DNA of 64,000 bases. It comes from Diospyros lotus. Lineage: Eukaryota > Streptophyta > Magnoliopsida > Ericales > Ebenaceae. Shown piece after piece: positions 13,100 to 23,798 of the stretch. The first letter of the stretch is position 1. Each line of letters opens with the position of its first letter. The notes beneath the pieces are model-generated. The model saw only the letters and a list, made by a program, of their open reading frames with translations. It was not told the origin of the DNA and did not search any database. Location of the stretch: NCBI RefSeq assembly GCF_014633365.1, contig NC_068351.1, positions 7,074,907 to 7,138,906 of the forward strand, read 5' to 3'. A program made the position numbers and the translations under genes.

Positions 13100-14458
13100 T
13101 GTTGAGCTAATTTATTAATATTAATTAAGTTTTGATGATTAACAAAAAGAAAATTTTTAATATATAAATTATAGTATTTTTTATAATTAACAAAAAGAAT
13201 ATTTTTCTTAAATATATTAATTGTAGTACTGAATTATTTTTTATTAATTTATAAAATATTTTTTTATACTATATGTATTATCAAAAATATTATTTTATAT
13301 TAAAAATATTTTTTAAATTAATTTATAAAATATTTTCATAGCATATGTATTATCAAAACTATTATTTTCTATTAAAACTATTTTTTAAATATATTTTAAA
13401 GATTAATTTATTAAATATTTTTTTATATGATATGTATTATCAAAAATATTATTTTTTATTAAAAATATTTTTAAATATATTCTAAATTAATTTATATAAT
13501 ATTTTTATAATATATGTAACTCAAAAAGAATTTAACTAAACCAAATGCATGCCATGATTTGATCCATGCACCTTAAGGTCGTCCCTGCTCGTATGTGTCA
13601 ACTAATTTACAAGCTTCCTTACTCACATGTGTGCACATATTAATTTTAAGTTTTTCAGTTTATAATGATTAGATTTTTTATTGTTGGAAAAGTTATCAAA
13701 ATGGCTATAAATACCCCTGCAAAATTATTTTTTGAGTATTTAAGTACTTCCATTACATATCCAAAGCACCCGAAAACTCTTAAACATTCTCAAGTAAAAC
13801 ATCTAAATAATTCGAGACTCTCGAAGCATTATTGCACATCCATCGAAGAGCCACAAGGTAATAGAAAAAAAATTCTTCAAGTTTTCTATAACAAATCTGA
13901 ACTTCTCCATTTGATGTTATAAATTTATTTATTTATTTAAATATTATTACCTTGTATAATTTATTTTTAATTGTTTATTTGTGTCAAAGTGAAGACAAAT
14001 TTTTCGTAAACATTTAAACTATTATTAAAAATTGTATAGGTTTCCTAAAACTATTAAAATTTAAGTGAATCTAGTTTCAAGATAAGTTATGGAGAAAATC
14101 TTGGTGTAGTGGTTGTTTACAATTCATTGTAATCTAGGTGTATATCTAATTTTCAATGTGAGTTAGTGTGAAAATTTTGGTGAAATTAGTTTAGTAGAAC
14201 CCTAACGGTAATTAGATCTTGGGAGAGTGGACTAGATGTGTGTGGAAATATCGAATCACTATAAATTGTTTTGTGCCTCATTTATTTATTTTTATTATTT
14301 CTTGTGGTTTACATTTATTATTAATCTCAAACATAATTTATTTTATCTATTAAATATATATTTTCCCATAAAATCATTAATCAATAATATTTATTAAAAT
14401 TAAAAAAAATAAATTTAATTATTCAATTCACCCCCTCTTAAGTGGTCATATCCTAACA
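13100..14458 (+). mobile_element. Probable solo LTR of a Copia-type (SIRE-like) element
   Basis: The block opens TGTTGAGC and soon has TTAAGTTTTGATGATTAACA, and it closes ATTCACCCCCTCTTAAGTGG then ...CCTAACA. Both ends look like long LTRs of the plant SIRE/Maximus Copia lineage. A TATA-like box (CTATAAATACC) near 13704-13714 and polyadenylation-like ATAAA motifs lie inside. No internal domain, second LTR or clear 5-bp target duplication was found, so the limits are approximate. The open frame at 13665-13922 is part of this LTR, not a gene. Confidence 0.5.
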
Positions 14459-14787
14459 GACCACCAGCCTGGGTTCAATTTATTAACGAAGTAAAGTGTT
14501 TGATTCAACTATGAACTCGCTTAAGACGAAGTAAGTTGGGTCAACCTATTGAGATAGGCCCATGCTCGCAAGCCTTCACGAGGCGAGCTTTACACCAGTT
14601 TAGTAGACTGACACATTTATCAAATAGTTTAAAATAATTTCAGAGAATTTATGTAATTAATATCTAAAATATAAAAATATTTTTCAAAATACAAATCATA
14701 CTTGTTAAATAAAAATTTAAAACTTAAAAATTTAAAAATTAAAACTTTTAATAATTTCTAACAATCCAATTCCACTTTTCCCAATAT

Positions 14788-15327
14788 TGTTGTCAAAATA
14801 TAATAATAAATTTATAAAATAAAAAAAGTCATTGTCAAGCCCCCCAAGATTGTTGTTGCCTGAAACTGCAAGAAAAAGAACAATCAAAGGGTGCGAGGAG
14901 GTCCCTACGCAAATACTCCGATGCTTAACTTAGACGTTGAAAATTAAAAAACCCAAGAGCAGTTTTCACACAAGTATCAAAGGTGTACATTTCATGGAAT
15001 GAAATTCTGCTTATTTATAGAGAAGAATGAGACAATCCTAAATCTCTTTGGTTTGGGATTTTTATAAATGTTGTAATTCCCAATATTTTAATAACTTATC
15101 AGAATTAGAATTTTTAATAGATAATATTATCCCTTTTTAACCAGGATTTTATTAGGATTCTTAAAGTATAACGTCTATCCTTTTTATGGGACCAGGGGAT
15201 TTGCAAATGTCAAAGTTATCCAGTTTGTGTGTTGTGTGGGATCCCTCCCAATTAAGGGGAAATTTACACATTTTTAGCCCAAAATGTTATTTTGGACTTT
15301 TAATAGACTTTTGTCTATGATACAACA
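14788..15327 (-). repeat. 3' LTR of a Gypsy-type element (left copy)
   Basis: It begins TGTTGTCA and ends ATACAACA, a 6-bp inverted TGTTGT/ACAACA pair. It aligns along its length with 18578-19190. Just inside it, the minus strand reads AAAAGAGGGAGCAAT, a typical polypurine tract, which makes this the 3' LTR of a minus-strand element. Confidence 0.8.
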
Positions 15328-15465
15328 ATTGCTCCCTCTTTTATTCGAGTTTCTCAAGTGAAAGAGTTGATTGTGTTATGGTCAGTCGCTACTTCTCTTT
15401 CCTAATCCATCATTATCATTGTTAGTTTTTTGAAAGTTTATTTGTATCTCTCCTAGAGGTGAGAC

Positions 15466-15925
15466 TTAGCCTCCATAACTTTTTGTTGAAGTTGTTTTTA
15501 ATTTCCTTTGACATTTTAATTCTCGATAAGGTATTTCATCAAGTATTTCATTGAGAAATCTTTCTTCTTTAGGATAATTTGAAGGGTCCTTGGGAGTCTG
15601 TGAAGGCAAGCCAGGAGCTCCTGAGCAGATTGATGCCCTTTCGAGTTTAAATATTGATGTAAGTGGTGCCCTAGCTTCTTCTTCCGCATCTTTGGCACTT
15701 TCTCCACTTCCTGTTGCAGATCTTTTCAATAATATAATTTTCTCTTAAGCTGTCCTTATTCCCTTTCGATTTCATTTCATGTTGTACAAACACTTTTATC
15801 TTCCGGTGTAATGATTTCTTATTTGTAAGATTTCCTTTTGTACTGACTTTGTTGTTTGGTGACATTGTTATCTCTTTGTTTTGCTTACTTCGCTTTCTTA
15901 CACATTTATATAACCTACCCCCCAA
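15466..15925 (-). other. Short open frames near the 3' end of the Gypsy element
   Basis: Three overlapping minus frames (15466-15729, 15516-15707, 15671-15925) give Lys/Arg/Ser-rich peptides without a known domain. They lie between the repeat arrays and the polypurine tract. They may be leftovers of a non-conserved 3' reading frame or chance frames. Confidence 0.25.
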
Positions 15926-15949
15926 TTCTTTAGGGGAAAATTACTGTTG

Positions 15950-16345
15950 TCAAAGGATGTTGTTCAGAAGACTCATTTATCATTCTCCAGTCCTTTGAGT
16001 GGACTAGTTTTGTCATGGGATTTTATTGATGATGTTCATGCATTTAGGAAGATTCCTTCATCACTTCCCAATCCCTTAGGTGGATTGGTTTATTAATAAG
16101 ATTTTATGCTAAAGGAGATTGCGTCGCCACTTTCTAGTCCTTTAAATGGATTGGTTTACGAATAGGACTTTGACTCAAGGAAGATCACGTCGCCACTTCC
16201 TAGCCCTTTAAATGGACTAGTTTATGGATAAGAATTTAAGTTGAGGGAGATTGTGTCGTTGCTCCTCAGTCCTTTAAGTGGACTGGTTTGTTATAAAACT
16301 TCACATTAGGGAGCATTGCATCGCTACTTTCCAGTTCTTTGGCTT
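15950..16345 (-). repeat. Imperfect tandem array, unit about 65 bp, inside the Gypsy element
   Basis: About five units each contain a version of CCAGTCCTTTGAGTGGACTA, then GTTT, an AT-rich spacer and GAGATTGCGTCGCCACTT. Units differ by many substitutions and small indels. Confidence 0.8.
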
Positions 16346-16394
16346 TAATGAGGTGTTCATTCATGTCTAAATGATGTAAGGGCTTATAGGTATC

Positions 16395-16790
16395 TTTTTA
16401 TCTGTGTGTGTTCAGGGAAAGCCTTTTGTCTATCGACGCAAGTGATCCCCGAATATCTTAACAGTCTTTTTTGTAATCTGTGTGTGCCCGATGCGAGTCT
16501 TTTGTCCATCGATGCAGGTGACCCCCGAGTACCTTAACAGTTTTCTTCTATCCACATGTGCCTAAGGCAAGCCCTTCGTTAATCGACGCAAGTGACCCCC
16601 AACCATCTTAACAATCTTCTTTTATTTGCGTGTGCTAGAGGCAAGTCATTTGTCTGTCAACTCAAGTGAATCTCGAGCATCTTAAAGATTTTTTTTTTTT
16701 TTTTTTGCGTGTGCCAAATGCAAGTCCTTCATCCGTCAATGTAAGTAACCCCCAAGCATCTTAGTGATCTTCTTTCCGTGATGATCCTTT
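16395..16790 (-). repeat. Imperfect tandem array, unit about 80 bp, inside the Gypsy element
   Basis: Five units each contain GTGTGCC, then GGCAAGTC, TTTGTCCATCGACGCAAGTG, ACCCCCGA and CATCTTAACAGTCTTC in diverged form. The array sits directly beside the 65-bp array but has a different unit sequence. Confidence 0.85.
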
Positions 16791-16899
16791 TGTCATAATA
16801 TACTTGGTTAGAGTTTAGCGACGACAATAGGTTTTTCACATCTAGTTTGTGAGACTGTAACTTGTTTCCCATATCAAAAGGGCAGTATTGCTTCAAGTG

Positions 16900-17290
16900 G
16901 TTAGTGTTCCATGTTTTATCGATTTTGCCTCCCTATAAAGTTTGCACGTGTTTTGCCTGATCATCTTCTTGATTCTATACGGTCTTTCCAATTAGTTAGT
17001 ATCTTTTTTTCATCTTGAAGTGTGTTCATGATTGTCATATTTTGCAGTGCTAGGTCGCCTTCGAATAATGGCCTAACTTTCACCCTTGAGTTCTAATAAT
17101 TGGCTACTCTTCTTTAATAGTTAGTCATCTTGAGAATAGATTAGTCCCTCTTTTCATCAATCAAATCCAGGATCCATTCCACCGAGGGGATTTTTCCCCA
17201 ATTTCAACAGGGATTAACGCCTTTGTTCCATAGACCAGGTTGAAAGGCATTTCAACGCTAGAAACTCTACTCGTGGTTTTGTATGCCCAT
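16900..17290 (-). pseudogene. Gypsy integrase C-terminal remnant
   Basis: On the minus strand the frame reads RTTSRVSSVEMPFNLVYGTK then ALIPVEIG, and further on KVRPLFEGDLALQN and TNWKDR. These match the usual end of a plant Gypsy polyprotein (ETPF-LVYG-EAVIPVEI, then a V-x-GD-LVL motif). Several in-frame stops break it. It follows the gag remnant after only about 250 bases, so nearly all of pol between them is gone. Confidence 0.7.
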
Positions 17291-17541
17291 AGAATTGGTG
17301 GTAGCTTGCCTACCTAGAAACCCTTTCATTACTTCAGCTTGCATTATATATTCGTTGGTGCATACAAATTGGTCAGCTAATGACGTAATTAAGTTGTCTC
17401 AAGGCTAAGGATTTCTTACAATGGTATGATCTTAATGCCTTGAAGCATCACTGTGACTACCGTGCTAACATGTAAGTCTTGTATTTCCAAAGTGGCATTT
17501 CTGAATTGATCCATGTATTTGTTTAGAGTTTCTTTATTTTC

Positions 17542-17868
17542 TTATCGAATGCTAAGTAGGTACGTATGATCTTTTTTTATTTGACAATCTATGACAAAAG
17601 CTTTTATGAACTCTTTTTGCAATTGTTTAAAGGAGGAGATGGATTCCTCACTGATGTTGTTGTACCAAATTCGAGCATAGTCAATCAAAGTTAATGAGAA
17701 AGCTCGATACATAATAGTGTCTTCCCAGTTACAGAGCATCATAATAGACTCGTAGTTTTGTATGTGGCCATAAGAGTCCGTTTTGCTGGAATAAGAATTG
17801 ACTTGGGGCATCTTGAATTTCGAAGAGAGCTGTTTTTCCATGATTTCTGGGGTGAAAGGTGTTTTCAT
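17542..17868 (-). pseudogene. Gypsy gag (retrotransposon gag domain) fragment
   Basis: The 108-residue frame contains PFTPEIMEKQ, KFKMPQVNSYSSKTDSYGHI then QNYE, CNWEDTIMYRAFSLTL, ARIWYNN and SSFKQLQKEFIKAF. These are hallmarks of the plant Gypsy gag region that forms the particle shell. It begins with an ATG but lacks the upstream and downstream parts of a normal gag, including any zinc knuckle. It is therefore a fragment. Confidence 0.8.
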
Positions 17869-18577
17869 CTCGTTTAAATCTTCTTATGTAGTTACTAATT
17901 TCTTTTGTTTTAGGACTTGCTCCACTATCATTTTCATATCCTCAACATCCTGAGCAATAAGATTGGATTGATTTGGTTTATGCCTAAAAGTTGCTCCTTG
18001 GGCTTACTTTTGACTACTTCGTGATATTTTTAGCCATGAAAGATAAGAACTCTCTTATTTTGGGTTGGTGTTCCCCACAACTAGTTTAGACGGTCTCATG
18101 AGCCTTTATGGGGGGTAGTTTTTCAAAGCTATTCTTGGTGGGGATTCTCTTGGAAACTCCTTGCCTAATTCTTTCCTCGTTGAACCTTGGGACATACCAT
18201 CTCTCACGAACCTCTATTAACCTCCCTAAGACCTCCTAGGGTTGGGACTTCCTTTTCTTGAGGCTGAGATACGTAGTTTGATAGTATATGGGGTAATGTA
18301 ATCCATGGTAAGGACCTGGCCATATCTCGAATGGTGTTAGTAATTTTTTCATGGCTTTGCTTAAGTGCTTTGTACTCACTGAGTAGGAAAGTCTTGAGGA
18401 ACTATCCTGGAGGCTCCTAGAATTTCAATCGGAATGATCTTTTACAATCTCAGGTTAGAAGGGTTGTCGATGTTAGGACCTTCCTCGTCGTGCATGTTGC
18501 CTGCAACTTGAGACCACGTGAGAACCATTATAGTATTCTTAAACTTTTTGGACATTTCCTGCAAACAACACCAATTG

Positions 18578-19190
18578 TTGTTGTCAAAATACAATAATAA
18601 ATTTATAAAGTGAAAAACGTCACTGTCAAACCGCCTGAAACTGTAATCTCTGTCAAATCGCCTGAAACTATAATCTCTTGAGACTGTAAGTGCTTGAGAT
18701 TGCAAGAAAGAGAACAATCAGAGAGCGCGATAAAATTCCAACACAAACGCTCCGATGCCTAAGTTAGACATTGAAGATGCAGAAAGCCCGAAAATAGTAT
18801 TCACATGAGTATCAAAGACGTACCTTTGATGGAATGAAAGTCTGCTTATTTATAAAGGATAATAGGGTAATATTGAATCTTTTTGATTTGGGATTTTTAT
18901 AGATGATATCAATCTTAATATTCTGATATCTTATTAGGATTAGAATTTTTAATAAATAACATTTATCCCTTTTTAACCAAGATTTTATTAGAATTCCTAA
19001 AGAATAATGCATATTCTTTTTATGTGATTCTCGTGGGGATTTGTAGATGTCAAAGTTATCCAATTTGTGTGTTGCATGAGACCCCCCAATTAAGGAAAAA
19101 AATTACATCTTTTTAATCCAAAGAATAATAAATATTTTTATTTTTTATTTTTTTAAAAATTTTTAATAAATTTTTTGGTGTGACACAACA
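18578..19190 (-). repeat. 5' LTR of the Gypsy-type element (right copy)
   Basis: It begins TGTTGTCA and ends GACACAACA. Compared with the left LTR it carries an internal short tandem duplication around 18625-18675 (CTGTCAAATCGCCTGAAACT units) and an AT-rich insertion near its right end, which explains its extra length. The primer-binding-site-like sequence lies just to its left on the minus strand. Confidence 0.8.
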
Positions 19191-19478
19191 CTTAACTTGC
19201 AAGTTGCAAGTAAAAACAATTATATTGTTGCTTTTAGCTATTGTTCAAATGAGTAAATGATCATAAAAATTCATAATAAATTAATAATCGTTAAATCATA
19301 TCAATCGTATTTATAAAACTTATAAAGCAGTTATATTATTATATATTATTTTTAGCAATTGAATCGTTAAAATAAAAATATTTGAACCTCCATATATTAT
19401 ATAATTAATTATATATGAATAAAACTTGAGATGCCCTTCCTTGCAGGTCCTCGTTGTTCTGTTTCACGATTTTTAGCA

Positions 19479-19495
19479 TAATTATATGAATAATA
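19479..19495 (+). repeat. Left target-site duplication of the LINE
   Basis: TAATTATATGAATAATA is repeated exactly at 22692-22708 on the other side of the element. Confidence 0.9.
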
Positions 19496-19560
19496 CAACA
19501 ACAACAACATATCCAGCCTTTATCCCATTATGTAGGGTCGGCTACATGAATTCTAAATTT

Positions 19561-19815
19561 CTATGTATTTTTGTCTTTTGTCATATCTTCATTGAGGTCC
19601 ATACACTTCATATCAAACTTTAATGTCTCTCCCAAAGTCTTCTTGGGTCTGCCTCTACCTCTTTTTTTGACCAATTGTTCCATTTCATCAACTATTCTCA
19701 CATGACCAAACCATCTTAGTCTAGTCTCTCTCATCTTCTCCTCTATTGGCATTACTCCTACTTTATTACGAATAACTTCATTTCTATTTTTATCTTTTCT
19801 TGTATGGCCGCACAT
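19561..19815 (-). pseudogene. LINE (RTE) polyprotein C-terminal fragment
   Basis: It contains MCGHTRKDKNRNEVIRNKVG, ETRLRWFGHV and KKRGRGRPKKTLGE, the conserved C-terminal block after the reverse transcriptase in plant RTE elements. Confidence 0.85.
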
Positions 19816-20108
19816 CTATCTTAACATCCTCATCTCCGCTACGCTCGTCTTTTGCTCATAGTGGTATTTGATTGTCCAACATTCTGAGCCGTACAACAAG
19901 ACTGATCTTATAATTGTCCTATAGAATTTTTCTTTCAGTTTTAATGGAATTTTACCATCACATAACACTCCCGATGCATTTCTCTATTTTAGCCAACCTA
20001 TCTTAATTCTATGTGTAACATCCTCGTGAATTTCTCCATCTTTTTGAATCACTGATCCCAAATATCGAAAGTGGTCTTTTCTGTGTAAGATTTGGTCTTC
20101 CAATTTTA

Positions 20109-20432
20109 TTATAACATCTCTACTCTTGCATTCTTACTAAATTTACATTCCATATATTCTGTTTTCTTTTTGCTTAATTTAAATCCCTTAGATTCTAAAT
20201 TGTTTTTCCATAACTCAAGCTTAGTGTTCATTCCTTCTTTTGTTTCATCCACCAACACTATGTCGTCTGCAAATAGCATACACCATGACACCTTTGTTTG
20301 AATATCTTTAGTGAGTTCATCCATTACTAAAGCAAATAAGTATGGACTTAGTGCAGAAACCCTGATGCAATCATACTGTAATTTTAAACGATTCAGTATC
20401 CCCTCCGCATGTTCTGACATTTGTCTCCACAC
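20109..20432 (-). pseudogene. LINE (RTE) reverse transcriptase fragment with catalytic FADD
   Basis: The frame includes [16 protein letters not shown] and [18 protein letters not shown] carries two of the catalytic aspartates of reverse transcriptase. It is preceded and followed by frame breaks. Confidence 0.9.
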
Positions 20433-20823
20433 CGTGATACATGTCCTTAAAGGCTTGTATATAAGTTATTCGGACTCATTTCTTCTCTAAAACCCTCCAT
20501 AATACTTATTTAGGGACCATGTTATAGGCTTTTTTTATATCTATAAACACCATATGTAGGTCTTTCTGATGATCCCGATACCTTTCCATTAGGCACCTCA
20601 GTAGGTATATAGCTTCCATTGTTGACCTACCAGGCATGAAACCAAACTGATTTTCCGAGACCTATGTTTCTTTTTTGAGCCTTTGCTCTATTACTCTCTC
20701 CCAAAGTTTCATAATATGGCTCATTAATTTAATTCCTCTATAGTTTTCACAGTTTTGAACATCTCATTTGTTCTTATATATAGGGACCAAAGTACTCTTC
20801 CTCCACTCATCTGGTATCTTTTT

Positions 20824-21201
20824 TTATTTAAGGATCGCGTTAAATAATTTCATTAGCCAGGAGATGCCCTCATCTCCCATGCATTTCCATGCTTCTATTA
20901 GTATATTATCTGGTCCCACCGCCTTATAATTTTTCATCTTTTTTAATGCTTGCCTTATTTCAGTTGAACTTATGCATCGATAAAATGTATAGTTCACATT
21001 CCCTTCAGAGTTACTAAGATGTCCCAACCTAACTCTTGTGTTGCCATCATCATTGAATAATTTTGTGAAATACTCCTTCCATCTCTCCTTAATCGCTCCC
21101 TCATTCACTAATACATTTTGATTTTCATCTTTTATGCATTTCACTTGATTTAAATCCCTTATTTTTCTTTCTCTTGCTTTAGCTAGTTTATATATATCCA
21201 T
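20824..21201 (-). pseudogene. LINE (RTE) linker and N-terminal reverse transcriptase fragment
   Basis: MDIYKLAKARERKIRDLNQV, WKEYFTKLFN and ALKKMKNYKAVGPDNILIEA then WK match the region just before and at the start of the RTE reverse transcriptase (the K-A-x-GPD-I-x-E-xW motif). Confidence 0.88.
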
Positions 21202-21541
21202 TTCTCCATCTTTTGTATCAAGTCGTTTATATAAATTCTCATATGCTGTTTCACTAATAGCTCTTTTTGCTTCTTCTTTTTATTCTTTATAATTTTTTTT
21301 AATTTTCTTCATTGTTGCACTGGTATATAGCCTTATAGCAATTTTTCTTATTTTTAATTTTCAATTGTACCTTTTCATTCTACCACCAAAACTCTCTAAG
21401 GTTAGGGGTTCTACCATTTGTCTTTCCAAACACTACCTTTGCTATGCTTCTCAGGGCATTAGCCATTTCTCTCCACATTTGATTTGTCTGTCCTTCTCCA
21501 TTCCATTCTCTTCTACCCCTTAATTTTTCTTTGAAAATTAG

Positions 21542-21964
21542 TTATTTCCCCCCTTTCAAATCCCACCACCTGATTCTTGAATTTTGTTTTATGTGATTTT
21601 TTCTCTTCCAATTTCTTACTTGGATGTCAAGTACTAGAAGTCTATGTTGAGTAGTCAAATACTCTCCTGGTATCACCTTACAATCCCTACAACACACCCG
21701 ATCCTCTTGTCTCATGAGGAAGTAATCTATTTGAATACTTGATGTGCCATTTTTATATGTGATTAAGTATTCGTCCCATTTTTTGAACCTACTATTGGTT
21801 ATGATGAGCCCATATGTCATTGTAAAATCTAGAATAGACTTTCCCTCATTATTAATTTTCCCGAATCCATACCCTCCATGTACCTCTCTATAGTCATTTT
21901 CGTCTCTACCCACGTGACCATTTAAGTCACCTCCTATAATCACTTTCTCTCCTCTTGATATCAT
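21542..21964 (-). pseudogene. LINE (RTE) apurinic-like endonuclease fragment
   Basis: The frame has VIIGGDLNGHVG, then HGGYGFGKINNEG, LITYKNGTSSIQIDYFLMRQ and TTQHRLLVLDI. GDLN, QIDY and the QHRLL near the end are conserved parts of the endonuclease/exonuclease/phosphatase fold that nicks target DNA. The N-terminal portion lies further right in broken frames. Confidence 0.88.
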
Positions 21965-22691
21965 TTGTATGAGTCTCTCTAGTTTTCCCAGAATTTTGCT
22001 TTTATCTTCTCACCTAACCCCGCTTGTGGTGCATATGTACTAAAGATATTAATAGTCATTCTTCCTAGAATAACCTTCACCATAATAATCTTATCCCATA
22101 TTCTCTTTACATCCATTATCTCATCTACTAAGCTTTTATTCATAATAATCCCCACTCTATTTTTCGTTCAATCACTTCCTGTGTACCATATTTTATATCC
22201 AGTTTCTGACAAAATTTTTGCTTTTTTCCCTACCCATATCTCGTCTCTTGAAGACACATAATATTAATCTTTCTCCTAATCATCACATCTACCACTTCCA
22301 TAGATTTGCCTGTTAATGTTCCTCCTATGTTTCATGACCCAATCCTTAATCTATGATTTTGTTTTTGGCTTTGACTTTAAATTTGAATTTGATTTTGATT
22401 TTGAACTAATTTCTTTACCCACATCCGTCCAAACAAATGCGGGAACCCTAGCTCATTTGTCACTACATCCGGGCGCCGATGCAGCGGCCCTAGCTCACTT
22501 GACACTACACGCGGGCAGTGTAGCGCGTCGATATGAATGGTTACCCTCACGCCCAAACGATTTTTCATAATTTGTTTAGAGTTCATATTTTGGATCCGAT
22601 TAAATTTTACGTTGGCTGTCGGCTACCTAATACAACCCTCCTTCTTTATCTGGGCTTGGGATCAGCAGTGGATAACATCCCCGAGCAGAGT

Positions 22692-22708
22692 TAATTATAT
22701 GAATAATA
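22692..22708 (+). repeat. Right target-site duplication of the LINE
   Basis: Exact copy of 19479-19495. Confidence 0.9.
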
Positions 22709-23560
22709 GTTATTTAATTTTTATTGATTGTCATAATCTCATTGTGACATTGTCTTTATAATTTTTAGCTTTAAAAGTGGCACAGTTATTTAATTAAATA
22801 ACAAAAACTTAAATTCAACATTGCAATAAAATTCTACCTTTTAAAAAATCAAAACAACAGGTGGGGCCCAATGATCGTCATAATGTCTGAGCTGAGTCAA
22901 GCTGAATTCATTACTTGACTTGTTTGACATCATTTTCAAAAAGAGAAATAATTGAGTAATACAAAGTCATCGATTTTAACTAGGAGTTGTTAAGAACAAA
23001 CACCGATTAAATTAGCAATTTTTAATATTAAATTATTAGGAAATGAGTGAACGTATAATAATCTGAATAATTTGAAAATCACATATTTCATATAAAAACC
23101 TAAAATTTACTCTCACTTGGGCCATAACTATATGATATGAAGCACAAAAAGAAATATAAAAAACTATATTCTAAATCCCCACTGGCCACGGAGATTTCCC
23201 CTTGGGTGGGGGCAAGACGGCAACGGCCCCCCAGTCGTGACGCTCACGTTAAGTGAAATTAATAATATATTTTAATTCTTTAGGGATGCTTATGGTGCAG
23301 GGTGGACTTATAAATGAATGAATTGGGTTTATTCAGGAATATTAGAGTTGGATTCATTTATTTATTTATGGATACAATAATGGTTCGTTTATTAGTTTTA
23401 ATCTAAAATAGAAGTTAATTTCATTTAAAATTAAATATATATTTATTATTACCCTTAAATCAATAATTATTATTACTTACAAAAATTCATTATTTCAATT
23501 TAGAAGAAATATAAGTATATATTTAAATATATTTACGGCACCACCTCTATCTTCATCTTT
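22709..23560. other. Intergenic, no supported gene
   Basis: AT-rich, with one GC-richer patch at 23175-23250 that has no open frame of note. It separates the LINE from the promoter of the third PSY-type gene. Confidence 0.5.
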
Positions 23561-23616
23561 CCCAAGGTTCATTTATTTTATTTGAACATATTATATACAT
23601 ATATATATAATCTGAT

Positions 23617-23624
23617 CTATAAAG
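23617..23624 (+). promoter_or_regulatory. TATA box of the third PSY-type gene
   Basis: CTATAAAG lies 175-182 bases upstream of the start codon at 23799. The leader between is nearly identical to that of copy 2. Confidence 0.6.
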
Positions 23625-23798
23625 CTCCATCCACGGATGCTTCCTTCTTAGCAATGCATATCTGCAAGCCCTCTCTCTCATCTTCGTCCTCTTCATCTCT
23701 TCCTACAGTTAATTAATTTGTTTATTTTTAGATCTAAAGTCATTAATTAAGCACCAGATATATATATATATATATTCTTGATCATATATTATATCAAG

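Larger units (their letters stand above)
14788..19190 (-). mobile_element. Decayed Gypsy LTR retrotransposon, mostly without pol
   Basis: A 4.4 kb element lies between LTRs of 540 and 613 bp. Reading the minus strand, it holds a primer-binding-site-like TTGGTGTTGTTTGC next to the right LTR, a gag piece (17542-17868), the C-terminal part of an integrase (about 16900-17290), two arrays of imperfect tandem repeats, and a polypurine tract next to the left LTR. Protease, reverse transcriptase, RNase H and the integrase core are not visible, so it could only move with help from another element. The LTRs are clearly diverged and no matching 5-bp target duplication was found (AATAT on the left, CTTAA on the right). 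The insertion is therefore old, or the ends were rearranged. Confidence 0.8.
19496..22691 (-). mobile_element. Full-length but inactivated LINE of the RTE clade
   Basis: A 3.2 kb minus-strand element is flanked by a perfect 17-bp target duplication. Its 3' end (left) has the plant RTE signature: the minus strand reads GAATTCATGTAGCCGACCCT and ends in a TTG-repeat tail rather than poly(A). Coding order on the minus strand is endonuclease (21964-21542), linker and start of reverse transcriptase (21201-20824), the reverse transcriptase catalytic part with FADD (20432-20109), and the C-terminal GRGRPKK region (19815-19561). Frameshifts and stops separate these blocks, so no intact polyprotein remains. 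Such elements copy themselves by target-primed reverse transcription. Confidence 0.93.

Noticed and set aside
13665..13922. 85-residue open frame
   Set aside because: It lies inside the probable SIRE-like LTR and overlaps its promoter region.
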